DNA of 64,000 nt, from assembly GCA_021786195.1 (NCBI GenBank), contig JAJYNS010000013.1, positions 42,094 to 106,093 on the forward strand. Reading direction: 5' to 3'. Source of the stretch: Actinomycetes bacterium. Lineage in GTDB: Bacteria > Actinomycetota > Acidimicrobiia > Acidimicrobiales > Bog-793. Both the position numbers and the translations under genes were made by a program. The notes below the pieces were generated by a model. That model searched no databases, was not told the DNA's origin, and saw only the letters and a program-made list of their open reading frames with translations. Shown one piece after another: positions 49,141 to 58,263 of this stretch. Every line of letters starts with the position of its first letter. Position 1 is the first letter of the stretch.

Positions 49141-50333
49141 GGGCTCGGGGCGAACGCGACGCCGCGCCTCGCCATCGCCGAGAAGAAGCGGGCGTACTCG
49201 CCCCCCTCTGCCGCCCGGCGGGCCCCGTCGAAGTCGCGCACCGGCGAGGCGGAGAAGGAGATCCCGAGCAGCGTGCCGACGACCGGAACCTGCGCCGGCA
49301 CCCCAGCCCGGGCGAAGGCGTCCTCGAGCCCCTGGGCGAGCTCGCCCACCCGGGACTCGATCGCCGAGTAGACCTCGGGCGTCAGCAGCTCGAGCGCCGC
49401 GATCCCGGCCGCCGTCGCGAGCGGGTTCCCCGAGAGCGTCCCGGCCTGGTAGACGGGGCCGGTCGGCGCGAGCAGCTCCATGAGCTCCCGACGACCGCCG
49501 ACCGCGGCGAGCGGCAGCCCGCCGCCGAGCACCTTGCCGAAGCAGAACAGGTCCGGCCGGACCGACCACCTCCCGCTCGCCCCGGCTCGCCCGAGCCTGA
49601 AGCCGGTGATCACCTCGTCGAAGACCAGGAGCGAGCCCGCCTCGTCGCACGCGGCGCGCAGGCCCTCGAGGAAGCCGGGGAGGGGTGCGACGAGCCCCAT
49701 GTTCGCCGCCACCGGCTCGACGATGACGCAGGCGACCCGCTCGTCGAGCTCGGGGACGACGTTGTAGGGCGCGACGAGGGTCGCAGCGACGGCGGCCTCG
49801 GGGACCCCGGCCGATCCGGGAAGCCCGAGGGTCGCCACGCCGCTGCCGCCCGCAGCGAGCAGGGCGTCGGCGTGCCCGTGGTAGCAGCCGGCGAACTTCA
49901 CCACCCGGTCACGGCCGGTCGCGCCCCGGGCCAGGCGGATCGCCGTCATCGCCGCCTCGGTCCCGGAGGAGACGAAGCGCACCATCTCGCAGCCGGGCAC
50001 GGCCTCGACGACCCTCGACGCCAGCTCGACCTCGCCCTCGGTCGGCGCCCCGAAGGTGGTCCCCGAGCGCGCGGCCTCGCGGACGGCCTCGACGAGCGCC
50101 GGATGGGCGTGGCCGAGGATGGAGGCGCCCCAGGACTGGACGTAGTCGAGCAGCCGCCTGCCGTCCGCGTCGACGACGTAGGCGCCCTCGGCCCGGGAGA
50201 CGAACCAGGGCGTCCCGCCGACGCCGCCGAACGCGCGCACCGGCGAGTCCACCCCGCCCGGCATCAGCGAGCAGGCCCGCTCGAACAAGGCGAGGCTGCG
50301 CGGCCCTGCGACCCCGCCCTCCTGCTCAGCCAC
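49032..50333 (-). CDS. hemL: Glutamate-1-semialdehyde 2,1-aminomutase
   Basis: A pyridoxal-phosphate enzyme that converts glutamate-1-semialdehyde to 5-aminolevulinate. It has 433 residues, with SLMPGGVDSPVRAFGGVGG near the start and SSGTEAAMTAIRLARG. The PLP lysine K267 lies in FGKVLGGGLP. GTG at 50333 overlaps the hemB stop by 8 nt and gives the family length; the longer open frame upstream is not conserved. It is the last gene of the tetrapyrrole operon. Confidence 0.95.
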   Translation of the reverse strand: MAEQEGGVAGPRSLALFERACSLMPGGVDSPVRAFGGVGGTPWFVSRAEGAYVVDADGRRLLDYVQSWGASILGHAHPALVEAVREAARSGTTFGAPTEGEVELASRVVEAVPGCEMVRFVSSGTEAAMTAIRLARGATGRDRVVKFAGCYHGHADALLAAGGSGVATLGLPGSAGVPEAAVAATLVAPYNVVPELDERVACVIVEPVAANMGLVAPLPGFLEGLRAACDEAGSLLVFDEVITGFRLGRAGASGRWSVRPDLFCFGKVLGGGLPLAAVGGRRELMELLAPTGPVYQAGTLSGNPLATAAGIAALELLTPEVYSAIESRVGELAQGLEDAFARAGVPAQVPVVGTLLGISFSASPVRDFDGARRAAEGGEYARFFSAMARRGVAFAPSPYEVVFTSLAHGEDEVARTVEAARDAARELASAAAR

Positions 50334-51318
50334 TGCCGTGCTGGAGCAGCTCGGCGACCTCGGCGGCGAAGTAGGTGAGGACGATGTCCGCCCCGGCCCG
50401 GCGGATGGCACCGAGCGTCTCGAGCACGACCGACCGGCGCTCCAGCCAGCCGCGCTCGGCGGCGGCGGCGATCATGGCGTACTCGCCGCTCACCTGGTAG
50501 GCGGCGACGGGCAGCTCGAGCTCGGCCCGAGCGGCCGCGATCACGTCGAGGGAGGTGAGCGCGGGCTTGACCATGACGATGTCGGCGCCCTCCTCGACGT
50601 CCAGGCGCAGCTCGGCGAGCGCCTCTCGGCGGTTCGCGGGGTCCTGTTGGTAGCCACGGCGGTCGCCCCCGCCGGCGATGCGCACGTCGACCGCGTCGCG
50701 GAAAGGACCGTAGAGCGACGAGGCGTACTTCGCGGCGTAGGCGAGTATGCCGACGCCAGGGTGGCCGGCGGCGTCGAGGGCGGAGCGGATCGCCGCCACC
50801 TGGCCGTCCATCATCCCGCTCGGCGCGACGAGGTCGGCGCCCGCCGCCGCCTGGGCCACGGCGACCTCGGCGTAGCGCTCCAGGGTCGCGTCGTTGTCCA
50901 CGAGCCCGTCGCGACCGACGATCCCGCAGTGGCCGTGGTCGGTGTACTCGTCGAGGCAGAGGTCGGGGATGAGGACGAGGTCGTCGCCGAGGGCGTCACG
51001 TAGCTCCTGCAACGCCAGCTGCACGACGCCGGAGGGGTCGGAGGCGCCCGAGCCGATGGGGTCCTTGCGGGCTGGCACCCCGAAGAGCACGACGGCCGGG
51101 ATGCCGAGCGCGACCAGCCGCCTGGCCTCGGCGAGGAGCGAAGCCCGGCTGTGCTGCACCACGCCCGGGAGCGACGGGATCGGGACCGGGTGGTCCAGCC
51201 CCTCCCGCACGAACAGCGGCGCGACGAGGTCGGCGACGTCGAGGCGGGTCTCGGCGACCATCCGGCGCAGCGCGGGCGTCCGACGGAGTCTGCGCATGCG
51301 CCGCGCCGGGAAGCCCAC
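50326..51318 (-). CDS. hemB: Delta-aminolevulinic acid dehydratase (porphobilinogen synthase)
   Basis: Joins two 5-aminolevulinate molecules to porphobilinogen. It has 330 residues, with Schiff-base lysines in YAAKYASSLYGPFR and VMVKPALTSLDVI. The metal region DLCLDEYTDHGHCG keeps two of the three Cys of the zinc type and has Asp at the middle position. GTG at 51318 lies 11 nt after the upstream stop; ATG at 51297 would be 7 residues shorter. Confidence 0.94.
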   Translation of the reverse strand: MGFPARRMRRLRRTPALRRMVAETRLDVADLVAPLFVREGLDHPVPIPSLPGVVQHSRASLLAEARRLVALGIPAVVLFGVPARKDPIGSGASDPSGVVQLALQELRDALGDDLVLIPDLCLDEYTDHGHCGIVGRDGLVDNDATLERYAEVAVAQAAAGADLVAPSGMMDGQVAAIRSALDAAGHPGVGILAYAAKYASSLYGPFRDAVDVRIAGGGDRRGYQQDPANRREALAELRLDVEEGADIVMVKPALTSLDVIAAARAELELPVAAYQVSGEYAMIAAAAERGWLERRSVVLETLGAIRRAGADIVLTYFAAEVAELLQHGSG

Positions 51319-51329
51319 GGCGGCCGAGC

Positions 51330-52805
51330 CTATGGCCTCGGGCGCCGTGCGGCGAGACCGGCGAGCGCCTCCACGACCCCCTCGGCGGTGTGCTCCGAGG
51401 CCTCGGCGTCGACTCGCACGCCGGCCCGGCGGGCGGCGGCCGTGGTGACCGGGCCGATCGTGACGACCGCGCCCGCAGGAGGGGTGCCGCCCGCCAGGTC
51501 GAGGTAGCCGGAGAGCGTCGAGGGCGAGGTGAAGGTCACGGCGTCGGCGTCTCGGGCGGCATCCCACGCGCCGGCGGCGGGCCTGGCCGTGCGGGTCGCG
51601 TAGGCCTCGACGACCTCGACCTCGAAGCCCAGCGCCCCGAGCCCCTCCGGGACGACGTCACGCGCTCCGGCCGCCCGGGCGAGCAGGACTCGCCCACGCC
51701 CCCGCGCCGCCGGCTCGAGCTCTGCGAACGCCTCGACGAGCGCCTCGCCGACGAAGCGCCCGGGCACGAGGTCGGCGACGACGCCGTGGCTCCTCAGCGC
51801 TTCCGCGGTCGCCGAGCCGATCGCGGCCACCCTGGCGGAGGCGAGGTCTCGGGCGTCTTTGAGCTCCTCGAACAGCCGCTCCACGCCGTTCGCCGAGGTG
51901 AGCACGATCCAGTCGTAGGAGCCGAGCCGAGCCGCCGCCTCCCGCAGCGCCGAGCCGCCGTCGTAGGGCGGCACGATCTCGACCGTCGGGAGCAGGACGG
52001 GCATCGCCCCGGCGACCGAGAGCAGCGAGGCGAGGCGCCCTCCCTGGCCGGCGGGCCGGGTGACGACGACCCGCCAGCCCGAGAGCGGCAGGTCCTCGCG
52101 GGACCACAGCCTCAGGCGAGCCACCTCCCCGACGACGATCGTGGCGGGACTTTCGATCTCGAGCACCCCCAGGCCCGAGAGCGAGCTCCGGCGGGCTCGC
52201 TGGGACGGCATGGTCCCCGACTCGACGACGAGCACGGGTGTCGCCGGGTCACGCCCCGCCGCGAGGAGCCGTTCTGCCACGGCGGCGGCGCTCTTCGCGC
52301 CCATGAGCAGGACGAGGCTCCAGGGAAGGCGAGCGGCGAGCTCCCAGTCGGCACTGCCCGCCGAGGCGGCGTCGTGGGCGGTGAGGACGGTGAAGCCCGA
52401 GGACAGCCCTCGCGAGGTGATCGGGACCCCGGCGAGCGCCGGCGCCGCCACGGCAGCCGTCACGCCCGGCACGACCTCGTAGTCCACCCCCCCGGCCTGC
52501 AGCGCCGCCGCCTCCTCCCCGCCGCGCCCGAGCACGTAGGGGTCGCCGCCCTTCAGGCGCACGACGACGCCGGGCTCGCGGCCGAGCTCCACCAGGAGGG
52601 CGTTCACCTCCTCCTGCGGGGGGGCCGGGCCACCCGAGGTCTTGCCGACGTCGACGAGCCGGGCGCTGTCCGGCACGAGCGCGAGGACCCGAGGATCGAC
52701 CAGCCGGTCGTGGACCACGACGTCGGCCGCGGCCAGCAGCTCGGCGCCACGAGTCGTGAGAAGACCCGGGTCGCCCGGGCCTGCGCCGACGAGGTAGACG
52801 GTCAC
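51330..52805 (-). CDS. Uroporphyrinogen-III C-methyltransferase / uroporphyrinogen-III synthase fusion
   Basis: A 491-residue bifunctional protein. The N-terminal half (1-235) is a CobA/SUMT SAM-methyltransferase with VYLVGAGPGDPGLLT, VVRLKGGDPYVLGRGGEE and VPGVTAAVAAPA. The C-terminal half (about 245-480) is HemD, which closes and inverts ring D. It therefore makes uroporphyrinogen III and also diverts it to precorrin-2 for siroheme or cobalamin. The ATG overlaps the hemC stop by 4 nt. Such fusions are common in actinobacteria. Confidence 0.93.
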   Translation of the reverse strand: MTVYLVGAGPGDPGLLTTRGAELLAAADVVVHDRLVDPRVLALVPDSARLVDVGKTSGGPAPPQEEVNALLVELGREPGVVVRLKGGDPYVLGRGGEEAAALQAGGVDYEVVPGVTAAVAAPALAGVPITSRGLSSGFTVLTAHDAASAGSADWELAARLPWSLVLLMGAKSAAAVAERLLAAGRDPATPVLVVESGTMPSQRARRSSLSGLGVLEIESPATIVVGEVARLRLWSREDLPLSGWRVVVTRPAGQGGRLASLLSVAGAMPVLLPTVEIVPPYDGGSALREAAARLGSYDWIVLTSANGVERLFEELKDARDLASARVAAIGSATAEALRSHGVVADLVPGRFVGEALVEAFAELEPAARGRGRVLLARAAGARDVVPEGLGALGFEVEVVEAYATRTARPAAGAWDAARDADAVTFTSPSTLSGYLDLAGGTPPAGAVVTIGPVTTAAARRAGVRVDAEASEHTAEGVVEALAGLAARRPRP

Positions 52806-53746
52806 GCCGGCCCCCCCACGGCGCGCGCCAGGCGCTCGCCGAGCCGCTCGCCGAGCCGCTCGGGGTCCCCGCCAAGGTCCCGAGCCCGGTGCAGCTCCCC
52901 GTCGCCCGCCCCGGCGGCCATGGCCTCGAGGAGGACCTCGGCGCCGGCCGGATCCGTCCCGACCAGGCGTGCGTGTGCCGCGACCGGAGCATCGCAGCCC
53001 CCACCGAGCCGGGCGAGGAAGGCGCGCTCGGCAGCGAGGCAGCGGTGCGCCCCGACGTCGTCGATCCCCGACAGGAGGGCGCGCAGCCCGGCGTCGTCCT
53101 GCCGGCAGCGGAGCGCGATCGCGCCCTGACCGACCTGGGGCAGCATCGTCGAGGTCGAGAGCACCTCCGCCGCGCGGTCGGCCAGCCCGAGGCGGCGCAG
53201 CGCGGCAGCGGCGACGACGATCGAGCCGCCCTCGGGAACCCTCGCGAGACGCGTCGCGATGTTGCCCCGGAGCTCGACGAAGCGCAGGTCGGGCCGCAAG
53301 GCGGCGAGCTGGGCGCGCCGCCTGGGCGAGCCGGAGGCGACGAGCGCGCCCTGTCCGAGCGCGTCGAGGCCGCGACCGACGAGGGCATCGCGGGGGTCGT
53401 CGCGCAGCGGCACGCTCTCGAGCACGAGGCCCTCCGGGGGGGCCCCGGAGGGAAGGTCCTTCGCGGAGTGGACGGCGACGTCGGCGCGCCCTTCGAGGAC
53501 CGCTCGCTCGACCTCGGCGACGAACACGCCGGTGGCGCCGAAGGCCGAGAGCGGGAGGTCGGCCCGGCGATCGCCGGTCGTCTCGACCACGACAAGCTCG
53601 ACGCGCCGCCCCTCGAGCCTCGGTCGGAGGAGCTCGGCCACGAGCTCCGCCTGCCGTCTGGCGAGCTCGCTCCCCCGAGTGGCGAGCCTCAGCGGCGCCT
53701 TGCCGAGGACCCGGCCCCCGGGCGCGGGGGCCGCCGGCTGCCCCAC
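52802..53746 (-). CDS. hemC: Hydroxymethylbilane synthase (porphobilinogen deaminase)
   Basis: Polymerises four porphobilinogen units into hydroxymethylbilane. It has 314 residues, with the catalytic Asp97 in VHSAKDLPS. Cys251 in LGGGCDAPVAA binds the dipyrromethane cofactor. RLATRGSELARRQA marks the N-terminus. The GTG start lies 5 nt after the hemA stop. Confidence 0.95.
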   Translation of the reverse strand: MGQPAAPAPGGRVLGKAPLRLATRGSELARRQAELVAELLRPRLEGRRVELVVVETTGDRRADLPLSAFGATGVFVAEVERAVLEGRADVAVHSAKDLPSGAPPEGLVLESVPLRDDPRDALVGRGLDALGQGALVASGSPRRRAQLAALRPDLRFVELRGNIATRLARVPEGGSIVVAAAALRRLGLADRAAEVLSTSTMLPQVGQGAIALRCRQDDAGLRALLSGIDDVGAHRCLAAERAFLARLGGGCDAPVAAHARLVGTDPAGAEVLLEAMAAGAGDGELHRARDLGGDPERLGERLGERLARAVGGPA

Positions 53747-53751
53747 CGCCC

Positions 53752-55026
53752 CTACAGGTCGAACAGCTGCCGCAGCGCCTCGGCGAGCCGCTCGCCTCGG
53801 GCGGATCCGGCGGCGAGCTTCAGCTGGACCGTCGGCTCGTGGAGCAGCTTGGCGACGAGCCGGCGCGAGAAGGACTCCAGGGCTTTGCGGTCGGCCGGGT
53901 CCAGCCGCTCGAGGCGGCTCGCCATCCGCTGCAGCTCGGCCTGCCGGATCTGCTCCGCCGCGGCCCTCAGGCTCGATATGACCGGGGCGGCCGACCGGCC
54001 GACGACCTGGGTCCTGTAGCGCTCCAGCTCCTCCTCGACGATCTCCCGGACGCGCTCGACCTCGCCCCGGCGTGCTCGCACCCCGGCCTCGGCGTGCTCG
54101 CCGAGGGCGTCGATGTCGACCAGCGTCACGCCGTCGAGCCGGCCGACCTCCGGGTCGACGTCGCGAGGCACGGCGGCGTCGACGACGAGCAGCGGCCGCC
54201 CGCCTCGTGACCGCAGCACCCGCCTCGCCGCGGAGGCGTCGAGCAGCACCCCGGGCGCCGAGGTCGCGCTGAGCAGGAGGTCGGCAGCCCCGAGCTCTCG
54301 CTCCAGGGCGTCCAGTTCGGCGGCACGTGCGCCGAGGCCGGCGGCGAGCCGCTCGGCCCGGGCGCGAGAGCGGCTCAGCACGACGACCTCGGGGCGGCCC
54401 CGCATCGAGCCGAGCGCCGAGGCCATCTGCTCGCCCATCTTGCCGGTGCCGACGAGCAGGACCCTCGCTCCTCCCAGGCCGTCCCCGAGGCGCTCGGCCG
54501 CGAGCGCCACCGCGACGTGCGCGAGCGAGGTGACCCCCCGGGCGATCCCCGTCTCGCTCCGGGCGCGCTTGCCCACCTCGACCGCGTGGCGGAACAGGCC
54601 GCCGAGCACCGGGCCCGACGCCCGCTCCGCCCTCGCCTGCTCCCCCGCGTCACGAACCTGCCGGAGGATCTCGCCCTCGCCGAGCACCGCGGAGTCCGCG
54701 CCGGCGGCGACCTCGAACAGGTGCCTCGCCGCGGCATCGTCGTAGTAGACGGTGAGGTGCTCCTCCAGCGCCGAGACGCCGGCCGGGGAGGTGCCGGCCC
54801 GCTCGTGGAAGAAGGCATTGACGTCCTCGAGGCCGTCGTGGAAGCGGTCGAGCACCGCGTAGACCTCGGTCCGCAGGCAGGTCGACAGCACGGCGGCCTC
54901 CGAGAGGTGCGGGCTGTCGCAGAGGCTCGCGAGCGCCTTCGGAAGCTCTCTGCCACCGATCGCCAGACGCTCGAGCAGGTCGAGCGGCGCCTCGCGCCCG
55001 TTCAGCCCGACAGCGACCAGCGACAT
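53752..55026 (-). CDS. hemA: Glutamyl-tRNA reductase
   Basis: Reduces glutamyl-tRNA to glutamate-1-semialdehyde with NADPH, the first committed step of the C5 haem pathway. It has 424 residues. The catalytic Cys50 sits in STCLRTE, where most relatives have STCNRTE. GEGEILRQVRDA and the nucleotide loop GTGKMGE follow. ATG at 55026 is chosen because AGGAGG is eight bases upstream; GTG at 55032 is too close to that site. It lies 29 nt after rex. Confidence 0.94.
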   Translation of the reverse strand: MSLVAVGLNGREAPLDLLERLAIGGRELPKALASLCDSPHLSEAAVLSTCLRTEVYAVLDRFHDGLEDVNAFFHERAGTSPAGVSALEEHLTVYYDDAAARHLFEVAAGADSAVLGEGEILRQVRDAGEQARAERASGPVLGGLFRHAVEVGKRARSETGIARGVTSLAHVAVALAAERLGDGLGGARVLLVGTGKMGEQMASALGSMRGRPEVVVLSRSRARAERLAAGLGARAAELDALERELGAADLLLSATSAPGVLLDASAARRVLRSRGGRPLLVVDAAVPRDVDPEVGRLDGVTLVDIDALGEHAEAGVRARRGEVERVREIVEEELERYRTQVVGRSAAPVISSLRAAAEQIRQAELQRMASRLERLDPADRKALESFSRRLVAKLLHEPTVQLKLAAGSARGERLAEALRQLFDL

Positions 55027-55055
55027 GGCCACAACCTCCTCCCGCGGCCGAAAGG

Positions 55056-55772
55056 CTACTGCGGCCGGTCGGCCGTCCCGCCCGCGGGCGGCTCCTCGCC
55101 GAGGCTCGCGCCTTCGCCCCGGGCTCGGGCGAGGTGGAACGTGAGCACCTGCAGCTCGGCGGCGAGGTCGACGCTGCGGACGAGGACCCCCCCGGGCGAG
55201 GGCACGACGGCCGGCGCGAAGTTCAAGATGGCGCGCACGCCGGCGTCGGCGAGGCGGCGTGCGACGTCGGCGGCGGCGCTCGCCGGGGTCGCGACGACCC
55301 CGAGCGCGACGCCTTCGCGCACGACGAGCTCGGCGAGTTGCTCGACGTGGGCGATCGGTACCCCCTCGATGGTGCGCCCGACCTGGCCCGGGTCGACGTC
55401 GACGAGGGCCACGACCCTGAATCCGCCGGTGGTGAAGCCCCGGGAGCGGGCGAGCGCACGGCCGAGGTTGCCGGCACCCGCGATGACGATGGGCCAGTCC
55501 CGCCCGAGCGCGAGCGCCCGGTCCACCATCTCGCCGAGGCGCACGACGTCGTAGCCGGTCCCCGGCGTGCCGTAGGTCCCGAGGTGGGAGAGGTCCCGGC
55601 GCAGCGTCGCGGCGTTGACGCCGGCGGCGGCGGCGAGCTCGGTGGAGGAGACGGTCCGGATCCGGCCCGCGACGAGCGAGGCGAGCAGCCGGCGGTAGAC
55701 GGGCAGGCGGGCGACCGTCGGCTCGGGGATGCGGCCCCTCGGGGCGCGACCCGCCGCCCCGGCCGAGGTCAT
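55056..55772 (-). CDS. rex: Redox-sensing transcriptional repressor Rex
   Basis: A 238-residue repressor that leaves DNA when NADH rises. The winged-helix part covers about 17-78 (LPVYRRLLASLV, NAATLRRDLSHLGTYGTPGTGY). The Rossmann domain has GAGNLGRAL at 99-107. The C-terminal swapped helix is VLTFHLARARG. It heads the hem operon here, as in Streptomyces (rex-hemACD). No Rex operator was recognised in its upstream region. Confidence 0.94.
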   Translation of the reverse strand: MTSAGAAGRAPRGRIPEPTVARLPVYRRLLASLVAGRIRTVSSTELAAAAGVNAATLRRDLSHLGTYGTPGTGYDVVRLGEMVDRALALGRDWPIVIAGAGNLGRALARSRGFTTGGFRVVALVDVDPGQVGRTIEGVPIAHVEQLAELVVREGVALGVVATPASAAADVARRLADAGVRAILNFAPAVVPSPGGVLVRSVDLAAELQVLTFHLARARGEGASLGEEPPAGGTADRPQ

Positions 55773-55803
55773 CCCGAGCCTCGGGCGCGCGCCAGCCCGC
55801 CGG

Positions 55804-55819
55804 CCGCCCGACCGGGCGG
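55804..55819 (-). terminator. Hairpin after the BldC-like gene
   Basis: ccgccc, loop gacc, gggcgg form a 6-bp stem in the 60-nt gap between the HTH gene and rex, without a T tract. It may attenuate readthrough into rex. Confidence 0.3.
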
Positions 55820-55832
55820 GCTCGGCCGCGCC

Positions 55833-56033
55833 TCAGCCGGCCTCGGTGAACCGCTCGGCCAGATAGCGGTCGACGTCCTCGACACGCAGCCGGTAGGACC
55901 TGCCGATCCTCGCGGCGGCCAGCTGGCCGGAGCCGATGAGACGGTAGACCGTCATGTTCGACACGCGAAGGATGCGCGCGACCTCACCGACCGTGAGGTA
56001 CTGCGATCCCGAGTAGTGCAGGCTCAGCCTCAT
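55833..56033 (-). CDS. BldC/excisionase-type helix-turn-helix protein
   Basis: A 66-residue MerR-type small DNA-binding protein. YLTVGEVARILRVSNMTVYRLIGSG forms the HTH and IGRSYRLRVEDVDRYL the wing. It matches the BldC/Rv0500A group in size and in its position next to proC. The ATG at 56033 is preceded by GAGAGG; the longer open frame upstream lacks conservation. The tiny ribosomal-type gene that usually follows in mycobacteria was not found. Confidence 0.88.
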   Translation of the reverse strand: MRLSLHYSGSQYLTVGEVARILRVSNMTVYRLIGSGQLAAARIGRSYRLRVEDVDRYLAERFTEAG

Positions 56034-56053
56034 CACCCCTCTCCGCCGCTCAA

Positions 56054-56059
56054 ACTGTA
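56054..56059 (-). promoter_or_regulatory. -10 element for the BldC-like gene
   Basis: TACAGT on the minus strand about 20 nt before the ATG, with a Shine-Dalgarno in between and a weak TTTCAT 17 nt upstream of the hexamer. Confidence 0.4.
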
Positions 56060-56155
56060 GGCCGGTGGGGCTGGTGATGAAACTGGGGCAGGTGAGGAAC
56101 GCGCCCGATGGCCCACGCCGGCCCGGGAGGCCCGGCGGCCGCGGCACCCTCGGGC

Positions 56156-56965
56156 TCAGCCCATCGAGCCGCCGGGCGCCCCGAGCTGGCGTGAGCGGGC
56201 CGCGGCGGCGCTGACCGCTTCGAGGAGCGCGGCCCGCACGGCCCGGGACTCGAGCGCCCGCAGGCCGGCCGCGGTCGTCCCGCCCGGAGAGGTGACCGCC
56301 GCGCGCAGCGCCTCGGCCCGCTCTCCGCTCTCGGCGAGCATGCGTCCCGCCCCGACGATCGTCTGCACGACCAGGGCCCGGCTCACCTCCCGGTCGAGGC
56401 CCTCGAGCACGCCCGCCTCGACGAGGGCCTCGGCCACGAGGAAGAGGTAGGCCGGTCCCGACCCCGACAGGCCGGTCGCGGCGTCGAGCAGCCGCTCGGG
56501 GAGGCGGACGGCGACCCCGACGGAGGAGAGCACCGACTCAGCCCAGCTGAGATCCTCCTCGCTCGCTCCACTCCCGCCGGCGAGCACCGAGGCGCCCGCG
56601 CCGAGAAGGGCCGGGGTGTTCGGCATGGCGCGTACGACCGCGACGCCCGGCCAGAGCGACGCCTCGAGCGCGGCGGTCGTCATGCCGGCGACGATGGACA
56701 GCACCCGCCGGTAACCTCCCCCCGGCAACGCGGCCAGGGCGGTCGGGGCGTCCTGGGGCTTCACGGCGAGGACGAGCGACTCGGCGGGGCGGGGCTCGGA
56801 GAGGACGGCGACGCCGGGGAAGCGCTCGCCGAGGGCGGCGCGGGCCTCGGGGCGCACGTCGGCGACCGCGCAGCTCGACGGGTCCGCCCAGCCGCTGCGC
56901 AGGACGCCCTCGAGCAGCGCCGAGCCCATGCGGCCGCCGCCGAGCAGGAGCAGCCGAGGCGCCAC
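56156..56965 (-). CDS. proC: Pyrroline-5-carboxylate reductase
   Basis: Last step of proline synthesis, reducing pyrroline-5-carboxylate with NAD(P)H. It has 269 residues, with the dinucleotide loop LLGGGRMGSALLEG at the N-terminus, AVKPQD and RAMPNTPALLGAG. The C-terminal ATGLSGSGPAYLFLVAEALVEAGV and TSPGGTTAAGLRALE are signature segments. The GTG at 56965 fits a leaderless promoter and lies 21 nt from the upstream glycosyltransferase. Confidence 0.95.
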   Translation of the reverse strand: MAPRLLLLGGGRMGSALLEGVLRSGWADPSSCAVADVRPEARAALGERFPGVAVLSEPRPAESLVLAVKPQDAPTALAALPGGGYRRVLSIVAGMTTAALEASLWPGVAVVRAMPNTPALLGAGASVLAGGSGASEEDLSWAESVLSSVGVAVRLPERLLDAATGLSGSGPAYLFLVAEALVEAGVLEGLDREVSRALVVQTIVGAGRMLAESGERAEALRAAVTSPGGTTAAGLRALESRAVRAALLEAVSAAAARSRQLGAPGGSMG

Positions 56966-56971
56966 GCCCCC

Positions 56972-56977
56972 ACGCTA
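56972..56977 (-). promoter_or_regulatory. -10 element of a possible leaderless proC transcript
   Basis: TAGCGT preceded by GGG on the minus strand, ending exactly 6 nt before the proC GTG. It lies in the 21-nt gap after the MshA-like gene, so proC may have both readthrough and its own promoter. Confidence 0.45.
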
Positions 56978-56986
56978 CCCGGGCGC

Positions 56987-58255
56987 TCAGCGGCAGTCGA
57001 CGAGGCTGCGGGCAGTGAGCTCCTGGTAGAGGCGACGCAGACGGGCCGCAGCGACCGGCCAGGTGTAGCCGCCGGCACGTGCAGCCGCTGCCGCGCCCAT
57101 CTCGCGGGCCCGGCCGGGCCGGGCCCACAGCTGCGCGACGCGTGCCGCGAACTCCCTTGATATCGCCTCGGGCGAGCCGGAGAGCTCGACGAGGAAGCCG
57201 GTCAGGCCGTCCTCGACGAGGGTCGTGAGGCCGCCGACCGCCGAGGCGACGACGGGCACGCCACAGGCGGCCGCCTCGAGCGCGACGAGGCCGAAGGACT
57301 CGGACCTGCTCGGCACGAGGCAGGCGTCTGCCGCCCGGTAGTAGGTCGAGAGCAGCTCGCGCGACTGCGGCGGGACGAAGCGGACTCGCCGCTCGAGTCC
57401 GGCGGCGTGCGCCTTCGAGCGCAGCTGGGCGAGCTCTCCCGGGCCCTCGGGCCCGCTCGGTCCCCCGACGAGCACGAGCTCGGACCCCTCGACGCCGAGC
57501 GCGTCCAGCGCCTGCAGGCAGCCGAGCGCGATCGACGCGCCCTTCAACGGCTGGATCCGGCCGACGAACAGCAGCAGCGGGCCAGCCGGCGCAAGGCCGA
57601 GCGCCCGCCTCGCCTGGCCCCGGTCGCCGGGCGAGAAGACAGCCCGGTCGACGCCGGGGGCGACGATCTCGATCCGGGCCGGGTCGGCGCCGTAGAGCTC
57701 GACGAGCTGCTCGGCCTCGACCGCGCAGCTCGCGAGCAGCGCGTCGGCGCAGCCGACGACCTCCGCCTCCGCCGCGGCGCGCCGACCGGCGGCCCGGCCG
57801 TCCCGCTCCTCGGGCTCGGCCTCGGCCTTCACCCGGTCCAGGGTGTGGAAGGTCGCGACGAGCGGCAGCTCGAGCCGGTGCTTGAGGGCGTGGCCGGCGA
57901 CGCCGGACAGCCAGTAGTTGGCGTGGAGGGCGTCGGTGACGGCGCCGCGTTCGGCCTGCTCGTCGAGCAGCGCCGCGACCCCCTCGGCGAAGGCGGGGAC
58001 CAGCTGCCACAGCGCCGACTTGTCGACCTCTCGACGCGGCCCCGCCTCGACGTGGTGCACGACGAAGCCCGGCTCGACCACGACGCTCGGCGGGTCCTTC
58101 CGCCCGCTCGAGCGCGTGTAGACGTCGCAGGCGACACCGGCGCGCGCCAGCGCCGAGGACAGCTCGCGCACGTAGACGTTCATCCCCCCGCTGTCACCGA
58201 CGCCCGGCTGGGCGAGCGGCGAGGTGTGCATCGACAGCACGGCGAGCCTGCGCAT
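56987..58255 (-). CDS. MshA-like glycosyltransferase (mycothiol biosynthesis)
   Basis: A 422-residue GT4 enzyme. The N-terminal domain has GVGDSGGMNVYVRELS, HANYWLSGVAGHAL and ATFHTLDRVK. The donor domain has FVGRIQPLKGA and the E(x7)E motif ESFGLVALEAAACGVPVVAS. These match MshA, which joins GlcNAc to inositol-3-phosphate in the first step of mycothiol synthesis. Neighbouring genes for Ni-SOD maturation and an XRE regulator suggest a redox-defence context. Another GT4 role is possible, as no other msh gene is in view. Confidence 0.82.
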   Translation of the reverse strand: MRRLAVLSMHTSPLAQPGVGDSGGMNVYVRELSSALARAGVACDVYTRSSGRKDPPSVVVEPGFVVHHVEAGPRREVDKSALWQLVPAFAEGVAALLDEQAERGAVTDALHANYWLSGVAGHALKHRLELPLVATFHTLDRVKAEAEPEERDGRAAGRRAAAEAEVVGCADALLASCAVEAEQLVELYGADPARIEIVAPGVDRAVFSPGDRGQARRALGLAPAGPLLLFVGRIQPLKGASIALGCLQALDALGVEGSELVLVGGPSGPEGPGELAQLRSKAHAAGLERRVRFVPPQSRELLSTYYRAADACLVPSRSESFGLVALEAAACGVPVVASAVGGLTTLVEDGLTGFLVELSGSPEAISREFAARVAQLWARPGRAREMGAAAAARAGGYTWPVAAARLRRLYQELTARSLVDCR

Positions 58256-58263
58256 TCCCGCCG

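Noticed and set aside
50334..50411. Upstream start for hemL at 50411
   Set aside because: It would overlap hemB by 86 nt and adds Ser/Pro-rich residues absent from the family; GTG at 50333 gives the normal length.
55773..55832. Rex operator or the tiny AURKAIP1-like ribosomal gene that follows the BldC-like gene in mycobacteria
   Set aside because: No TTGTGAA-type palindrome and no short Lys/Arg-rich frame are visible in this gap.
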